A stretch of 64,000 nt of DNA. Origin: Protea cynaroides (lineage: Eukaryota; Streptophyta; Magnoliopsida; Proteales; Proteaceae). The stretch spans positions 19,763,923 through 19,827,922 of the forward strand of contig CM053268.1 of the NCBI GenBank assembly GCA_028583415.1, written 5' to 3'. Under the pieces are notes generated by a model. The model did not search any database and was not told where the DNA came from. It was given only the letters and a program-made list of their open reading frames with translations. The number at the start of each line of letters is the position of its first letter. The first letter of the stretch is position 1. Both the position numbers and the translations under genes were made by a program. Shown piece by piece: positions 57,979-64,000 of the stretch.

Positions 57979-59244
57979 ATGCCTACACGATGCGGTCTTG
58001 GCAAGCGTTCCTATGGCTTGGTCATGCGTGCTCCTCATCCACCAGTTCCGCAGCTCGACGAGCAGTGGTTCCATTCGGAGGCGGCACAAGCCCGTTTCCC
58101 TTGGTTCGACAACAAGAACATTGAATCTGGACGGCGGGTTAACTTGGAACAGTTGCACAGGTTTGATGTGCAAGCGGATTTTGACAGGCTTGGGTGGGTG
58201 CCTGTCATTACTTACACTGAGACCACTCGGCCCAACCTAGTTAAGCATTTCTACGCCAACCTAGAGCTTCATGGGGATGTCAACGATCCCAATCAGGGTA
58301 GGGACTTGCGCATCTCCAGCTACGTCAAGGGCGTCCATATCTCCTTCGACACTTATCAATTGGCTGACCTATTAGGGGTCCCCAATGATGGAGATCTGGT
58401 GTACTGCCCTCCAAAGGTGAAGGGCTATCTTAGCGAGGATCTCCGTTGGGAGACAGCGGAGTAGATACTGAATCTTGGGGCTCCTATGAAGGCTGCCAGT
58501 CTGAAGCCCCTGGCTCGAGTTTATAACCGCATCATCCAGCACAACATTGTGCCCCAGAGTGGCCACTACAGTGAGTTATCTCAGCTCACTCAATACATCA
58601 CCTACTGCGTCTGCACAGGGGAGCGGGTCTCTCTCCCTTACCTCATTATCCGGACTATGCATCAGGCGACTCTAATCGATCAGGCCAGTAATCTCCCATA
58701 TGGTCGTCTCATCACCACTCTTCTACGACGTCTACGAGTGAGCATGAGAGGCGAGGTGGCTGTGGAGGATACCATGACCTCCGACATCGACTGGGATGCC
58801 ATTCTGAGGATGCAGATGGACAATCTACCTGTTAGTGATGACAAGTTGGAGGCTCACCCTCGCCCACTCAGGAGGGTAGTAGCCGCAGCAGCAGCAGCAG
58901 CAGCAACCAATGTGGCATATGCAACAGAGGGTCAGAGTAATGATGACGATGATAGGGCAGAGGGTGTACCAGTGCCAGCTCCACAGTCTATACCTACAAC
59001 ACCACCATCTACATCTACAGCTGGACCGTCTCATCCCCCTCTAGACCCGGTGTTGAGCATGTTCACAGAGATCAGGGACACCCAGAGGGTCATCCTAGAG
59101 TCTCAGCGGGAGATGGGTCAGGAGTTGGGACGTCTGGCTCGTAGCCTATGGGTGACACAGGACCAGGTACACTGGCTTAGGGTCGCTTACGAGCGAGATT
59201 ATGACATAGCGGACCCTGTTCCTCCTAGGCCCCCTACCCCATGA
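57979..59244 (+). pseudogene. Antisense accessory ORF of the gypsy element (putative plant transposon protein domain)
   Basis: 422 codons in one frame with a single internal TAG at 58462-58464, where context (AE*ILNLGAP) suggests a former CAG. Residues 70-250 show LGWVPVITYTETTRPNLVKH, FYANLELHG, YVKGVHISFDTYQLADLLGV, and SLKPLARVYNRIIQHNIVPQ then SELSQLTQYI. This resembles the 'putative plant transposon protein' domain found in many plant gypsy-associated ORFs. The C-terminal third has a poly-Ala run, an acidic patch (NDDDDRAEG), a Pro/Ser/Thr-rich linker and a Gln/Glu-rich helix (REMGQELGRLARSLWVTQDQ). No enzymatic motif is visible; the role is unknown. Codon use is less AT-rich than the surroundings. 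Confidence 0.7.
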
Positions 59245-59552
59245 TTTTTTCTTTTATTTTCTTCTCTTTTGACTGTTTATATAACAGGATAACTGTTCGG
59301 TTTGTGGACTATACCCTATAGTACTAGTACATTTGATACTCTCTTTTCATTTAATGAAAGTTTTATGGTTCACCCTAACTAGTGCATGTGCAAATGTTAA
59401 ATTCCATATTTAATATCGTATGTTATGCTCTTTCTTAGTCCGTCTCAGGTATCGAACAATGCTTAGGGTGCGTTTGTATTAAAATTTTTAAATTTTCCTA
59501 ACTCAGTTCATTAACTTAGTTAAGTGCAATATGGTCTGTGGACAGAGCCCGA

Positions 59553-59566
59553 GGGCTCTGATACCA
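59553..59566 (-). promoter_or_regulatory. Primer binding site, initiator tRNA-Met type
   Basis: The minus strand reads TGGTATCAGAGCCC three bases after the 5' LTR, the same primer type as the site after LTR A. Confidence 0.88.
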
Positions 59567-59569
59567 AGT

Positions 59570-61773
59570 TGTCACACCCCAATTCTGAACCAACCAGAAT
59601 GGTGTGAGTGAACCGTCATTGAACCAACGGTTCACATCAGGATCTCGAATAGACCGTGTCCACTCATACAAACTATTGCACATAACCACAATCAGAATAT
59701 AAATAATACAGCGGAAGTTTTTAAATATAATGAACTGAGTATCTATTGATAAATTAAATAAAATATCCCATTATTCAAATCCAATCATAAAATATAATAT
59801 CATTACATCTCTTTAAAAGTCAATCGAAAATAATTGAAACAAATAAATAAAATCAATCACATGTACACGCAGAAAGGGCACTCGCATGAAGCGTCATGCT
59901 CGTCCTCTCCTGCCTGTACACCCAGAGCAGCAACATCACCATACGCCGGAGTGTTCATATAGTCATCCACCGTGTATCCTGCATCAACATCTAAAAACAA
60001 TGTGTACACAAAGGGTGAGCTCACAACTTAGCTCAGTAAGACAATCAGACAGTATCACAATATTATGCATGAGTAACAAACATTTTATGCTGTGGTCTAG
60101 TTTAAGTTTGCAATGTGCTATAGAAAGGTTTGGTGGCCCCCACACCTCTATACACGAGTGTGTGGAACCTCATGGATCACACCACCATTGGCCCACATGC
60201 ACCCATCATGGAATAGAGATAGAGCTAAGATATCCCTGTACCTCCTCTGATGCTCTACCCATACCAGTACCTAAGCTCCTACTGGCCAGGGCTTGCAAAC
60301 TAGGCTCGCAACTAACCAAACCTATATGTCATTAATGTAGGCTCTATCCCAGCATAGCCATCTACGGCATAGAGATAGAGCTAAAGCATCGTGGACAAGC
60401 CAGCGTCGACCTCGGAGACCACAGTGCCACATAACCATGGCCAGGCCAACATCAACATCGGAGACCACCGTACCACGACCTTCCCCTGATGCCTCACCCG
60501 TACCAAGCATGTTAAAATAGAATACTACGAAAAGTGACAATGTGAGGAATGATCCCAGGCCCCATGCCCCACTCCACACACCAACGAAAACAATCACATC
60601 CTATTATGCATGAACAATAATAATAACTGAAAGTAAAGGATGGCATGCGAATATACACAAATATCACATCATATATATTCAGGGTTATTAACAACGATTT
60701 ACTGTCCATTAACTATTAGGGTTTAGGTCAGATTCCCTTACTTGACGTTCGTTTGATAGCTTGCTCCACGTCGCAAGATCCAAACGTGCTATCACAAAGT
60801 CTTACATAATATTAGGATTCAATTAGAATAGTTTCTTAGGGTTTACGTTGGTCGAAAACCAACGATGTTACAAAATTACACTCACAGAGCTGACCGGTTG
60901 CATATACTAGTCGCAGCTCTGTGGAGAAAACTGGCGATCGGTATGGTCAGCCGGTCTCCACAGACCAACCCCCCGGAAGGTACAGGTGGCAACATACCGG
61001 TCGCACAGGGTGCAACCGATACAGTCGACCAGTATGTCTCTGGAAGACCATACTTTGGGTTTTTCGACTGCCGTCAATCATTCTCCATGGATTTCCGGGG
61101 TTTCTCCTATCCATTCTAAGTCTGAGCTTTGAGTTAGAGTTATCTCCAACTCATTCAAGTCTAGTTTCGATGAATATCATCCTAAAACTCGAATTTAGGG
61201 TTTGACAGAACTTTAGGGTTTAATGGCCAATTAGGGTTTTAGATCAATACCTGCTTTGCATGGTATTGATCCAACCATACAACTATCCTAGAGTCATAGA
61301 GTAAGAAGAATGATTAAAACACTTACCGTCGACTGGTGTAAGGTGAGCGTCGTCGAACGGTAATGGCAGCACTTCCTTCTTCTTCCTAGCTTCTTCTCCT
61401 TCTCCAACCTCCTTCTCCTCTCTAGGGTTTGTGAGAGATAATGGAAAGGATTTGAGGAGGTTTAGAGGTGTTTATATAGGCTAAGATTAGGGTTTAGTAA
61501 GCCTCTTAAGATTAGGAAAGTCTTAGGATTCGGAATTATGAATGTGGGACCCGTAAAGATCCAATTCTGGATCTCCGTAGTCAGCTGAGCAGAGCTGACC
61601 GGTCGACCGGTACCATCGATCGATCAACATAAAATCATGATTATTCGACCGTCTTTGGTCCGACTTCATACCTGATTGTCATCCGCTTGTCCCGTCTGGC
61701 CAGGTGATGATCGGAAGACCTGTTACGACATGAAATCAAGGTTTAGACCGGTTTATGGAGTGCGGGTCTTACA
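59570..61773 (-). repeat. 5' LTR (LTR E), 2204 bp
   Basis: TGTCACACCCC...GGGTCTTACA on the plus strand. Reading in element orientation: GGTCGACC cluster near 61600, TATATAAA near 61475, exon A area with donor near 61327, second motif cluster 60890-61040, exon B area near 60750-60810 (acceptor G mutated to A), repeated ATAGAGATAGAGCTA words, and exon C at 59990-59857. The flanking pentamer at the high side is TCAAC; the partner on the low side is lost. Confidence 0.9.
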
Positions 61774-62300
61774 TCAACGGTATTACCTGCATCATTAGAA
61801 ACTAAAAAAAAATGGTACCGTGGGATGAGCTCACAACCTAGCTCAGTAAGAAAACAAAACAATGCAGCAATCATATGCATGCATTCAATTCATATCTTTG
61901 GTCTAATTTGAAAGTTTGCAATGTGCTATAGAAAGGATTAGCGGCCACTGCACCTCTATACACGAGTGTGTGAATCCGCTAAATGGATCAAACATCATTG
62001 CCGTCCCACATGTATCCACCATGGAATAGAGATAGAGCTAAAGTGTCTGGATCACACACCGCCAACACTTCCCCTTATACCCTATCCATACCAACACGTA
62101 AGCCCCTGCTGATGTTGGCTTGCAAACTGGACTCACAACTAACCAATCCTAATGCCATCCAATGTATCCAAGGCCTCACCCCAGCATCCCTTAATACATC
62201 CATAGAGATAGAGCTATGGCCCTCCGACAGAGTAAAAAATTACATGGTCCGAGACCACCTCTCCTGATGCCTTATGACGTAATAGTTCCACTAAGGTAAT
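61774..62300 (-). repeat. LTR F: fragment of an LTR A-type repeat hosting the complete element
   Basis: The sequence aligns with the reverse of LTR A around its exon C start (AACGGTATTACCTGCATCATTAGAAAC) and proximal words. It stops at 62300, where another LTR begins. The 50458-61773 element therefore inserted into an older LTR. Confidence 0.65.
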
Positions 62301-62466
62301 TGTAAGACCCATATCGTACTAACCGGTCTTACCACCTTGTATTAGGTCGTCCTATCATGGTAGGGCCAAGCGGACCAAGTACATGAAGAAACTACAAGGC
62401 TAGGTATGAAATTGAACCCAAAATCATCTAATTAGGAGCGCGTGGTCGCATACCTAAACAGGTGGG
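62301..62466 (+). repeat. LTR G: start of an LTR A-type repeat, cut by the gap
   Basis: TGTAAGACCCATATCG and the next 160 bp follow LTR A (41052 onward) closely, then run into N. Confidence 0.75.
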
Positions 62467-62966
62467 NNNNNNNNNNNNNNNNNNNNNNNNNNNNNNNNNN
62501 NNNNNNNNNNNNNNNNNNNNNNNNNNNNNNNNNNNNNNNNNNNNNNNNNNNNNNNNNNNNNNNNNNNNNNNNNNNNNNNNNNNNNNNNNNNNNNNNNNNN
62601 NNNNNNNNNNNNNNNNNNNNNNNNNNNNNNNNNNNNNNNNNNNNNNNNNNNNNNNNNNNNNNNNNNNNNNNNNNNNNNNNNNNNNNNNNNNNNNNNNNNN
62701 NNNNNNNNNNNNNNNNNNNNNNNNNNNNNNNNNNNNNNNNNNNNNNNNNNNNNNNNNNNNNNNNNNNNNNNNNNNNNNNNNNNNNNNNNNNNNNNNNNNN
62801 NNNNNNNNNNNNNNNNNNNNNNNNNNNNNNNNNNNNNNNNNNNNNNNNNNNNNNNNNNNNNNNNNNNNNNNNNNNNNNNNNNNNNNNNNNNNNNNNNNNN
62901 NNNNNNNNNNNNNNNNNNNNNNNNNNNNNNNNNNNNNNNNNNNNNNNNNNNNNNNNNNNNNNNNNN
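62467..62966. other. Assembly gap of exactly 500 N
   Basis: The round length indicates a placeholder of arbitrary size. Opposed LTR copies on both sides are a likely cause of the assembly break. Confidence 0.98.
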
Positions 62967-64000
62967 TAAATCCAATAAAGAAACCTATAAAAATATCTAG
63001 TCAAATACACACGAGTTGCACTCGCAAGAGGAGTCGTGTGTATCATCTTCAGCTCCAGCGTCCATGGCTGCTATATTCCCGTATGTAGACGCGTTCATAT
63101 AATCTTCGACTGTGTAACCTGCATCATCAACTAAAAATATTCGACGTCGAGGGTTGAGCACACAACACGGCTCAGTGAGTAGCCAAAACAATGCAACAAT
63201 ACATATGCATGCAAAAAGTCAATTTGTATCTTTGGTCCGGTTTATAGTTTGCAATGTGCAATAGAAAGGTTGGGTGGTCAAAGGTTAACGTTTATTGACA
63301 CCGCCTCTATACACAGGGTGTGGAAGCCCGCCCGAAGGTTAACGTTTATCGTCGTCCCCATCCACCCTACCATAACATTATACAACAAAGGTTAACGTTT
63401 ATTGCTATATAATGCTATACCAACACGTAAGCCCCTGTTAACGAGGGCTTACAAACTGGGCTCGCTACTAACCAATCCTAATGCCAAACAGTGTATCCAA
63501 GGCCTCACCCCAGCATCCCTCAGAATGCCCATAGAGATAGAGCTAAGGCCCCCCGATAGAGTCAGAGACTACAAGGACCGAGACCACCTCCCGATACTCT
63601 ACGACATAATAGTTCCGCTAAGGTAATGGCGATACGACGATGTCAATGCCCAAGACTTGAGTTAGAGATAGAGCTAAAGTCTTGAGACCCGCCAAAGGTT
63701 AATGTTTATTGACGTTCTCATCACACCTCCCCTGATACTCGCTCGCATCAAGTACATCAACCACACACATACTAGCACATGCCTATTCCTATCATCATCA
63801 TCATCATCATGTTATAAACCATAAAGTAAATATGCATGAACAAGTAATAGAAATATTGGATGGCATGCTGTATGCACATTACAAACATATTCGCATAGAA
63901 TCAAGCATGGCATATGACTCAAGAATAGAAAACAGTTTATTATTAATCAATTTAGTTTGGAGTTAAGGTTCCTCACCTTAGCTTGCTAAAAGATACTTTT
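62967..64000 (-). repeat. LTR H: LTR A-type repeat, minus orientation, running off the window
   Basis: It contains the exon-like frame at 62997-63130 (DAGYTVEDYMNASTYG to SCECNSCVFD), the AGAGATAGAGCTA words near 63532 and 63666, and proximal LTR sequence to the window end. Four copies of an AAAGGTTAACGTTTATTG word, absent from sister LTRs, are embedded at 63280-63711. Confidence 0.75.

Larger units (their letters stand above)
50458..61773 (-). mobile_element. Nearly complete Tekay/Del-like Ty3/gypsy chromovirus with an antisense ORF
   Basis: The minus strand reads 5' LTR (61773-59570), tRNA-Met primer site, a leader occupied by an antisense ORF (57979-59244), gag from 57096, zinc knuckle, protease, RT, RNase H, integrase, chromodomain-like end, polypurine tract and 3' LTR (52257-50458). 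The 3' LTR is cut where it meets an older element. Domain order and the chromodomain tail place it in the Del/Tekay chromoviruses. Damage: an RT deletion near 54890, frameshifts in gag, and several in-frame stops. Confidence 0.9.

Noticed and set aside
59886..60335. Plus-strand frame of 149 codons in the 5' LTR
   Set aside because: A similar frame in LTR C (28139-28330) is much shorter and diverges quickly. The complementary strand carries the better-conserved DAGYTV...CECPFC frame in matching positions.
62432..63088. Long open frames across the gap
   Set aside because: They consist of unknown bases.
1..64000. tRNA, rRNA genes and CRISPR arrays
   Set aside because: No cloverleaf-like gene, rRNA block or regularly spaced direct-repeat array was seen by eye. 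Only the tRNA-derived SINE head and tRNA-complementary primer sites were found.

Overview
The window is nuclear DNA of a flowering plant. The base composition is AT-rich, one spliced host gene has large introns, and almost everything else is layered plant transposable elements: L1 and RTE LINEs, an AU-like SINE, Ty1/copia, Ty3/gypsy chromovirus, hAT-, Tourist- and Mutator-like DNA elements. I cannot name the species. A run of exactly 500 N (62467-62966) shows that this is a draft scaffold.

Region by region. 1-5.2 kb is AT-rich intergenic DNA with an isolated enolase first-exon fragment (3283-3348). 5.3-9.6 kb is a decayed L1 LINE on the minus strand, carrying a small foldback insertion in its ORF1. 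From 10.2 to 26.2 kb lies the one host gene I can reconstruct. It is a three-exon homologue of E2F-associated phosphoprotein (EAPP) on the minus strand, about 159 residues, whose introns of about 10.8 and 4.7 kb are packed with nested elements. These are two Tourist-like MITEs, an L1 tail split by an 895-bp hAT-like element, three RTE tails, a SINE, and a gypsy integrase remnant split by a DNA element and an RTE. A 223-bp GC-rich hairpin lies just downstream of the EAPP stop codon.

26.7-31.7 kb holds copia remnants, one of them split by a solo gypsy LTR with a perfect 5-bp target duplication. 32.5-37.5 kb holds AT-rich tandem repeats and a 5'-truncated SIRE-type copia element. 38.3-40.0 kb is a Mutator-like element with a 10-bp target duplication.

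41.0-64.0 kb is a pile of one Ty3/gypsy (Del/Tekay-like chromovirus) family. It contains a decayed plus-strand copy interrupted by another LTR, then a nearly complete minus-strand copy (50458-61773) with tRNA-Met primer site, gag, protease, RT, RNase H, integrase, chromodomain and polypurine tract, then more LTR pieces around the assembly gap. The long element is not autonomous: part of RT is deleted and several stops look like C-to-T changes.

Three things in this family deserve attention. (1) An extra reading frame of about 421 codons runs antisense to gag-pol between the 5' LTR and gag, with a plausible 5'UTR intron and one internal stop. (2) The LTRs contain conserved, phase-compatible splice signals that would join three exons into a small ORF ending in a CxCxxC motif. 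(3) Arrays of short palindromic motifs around GGTCGACC lie at equivalent places in LTR subfamilies whose flanking bases differ. All functional claims here are inferences from sequence reading alone.
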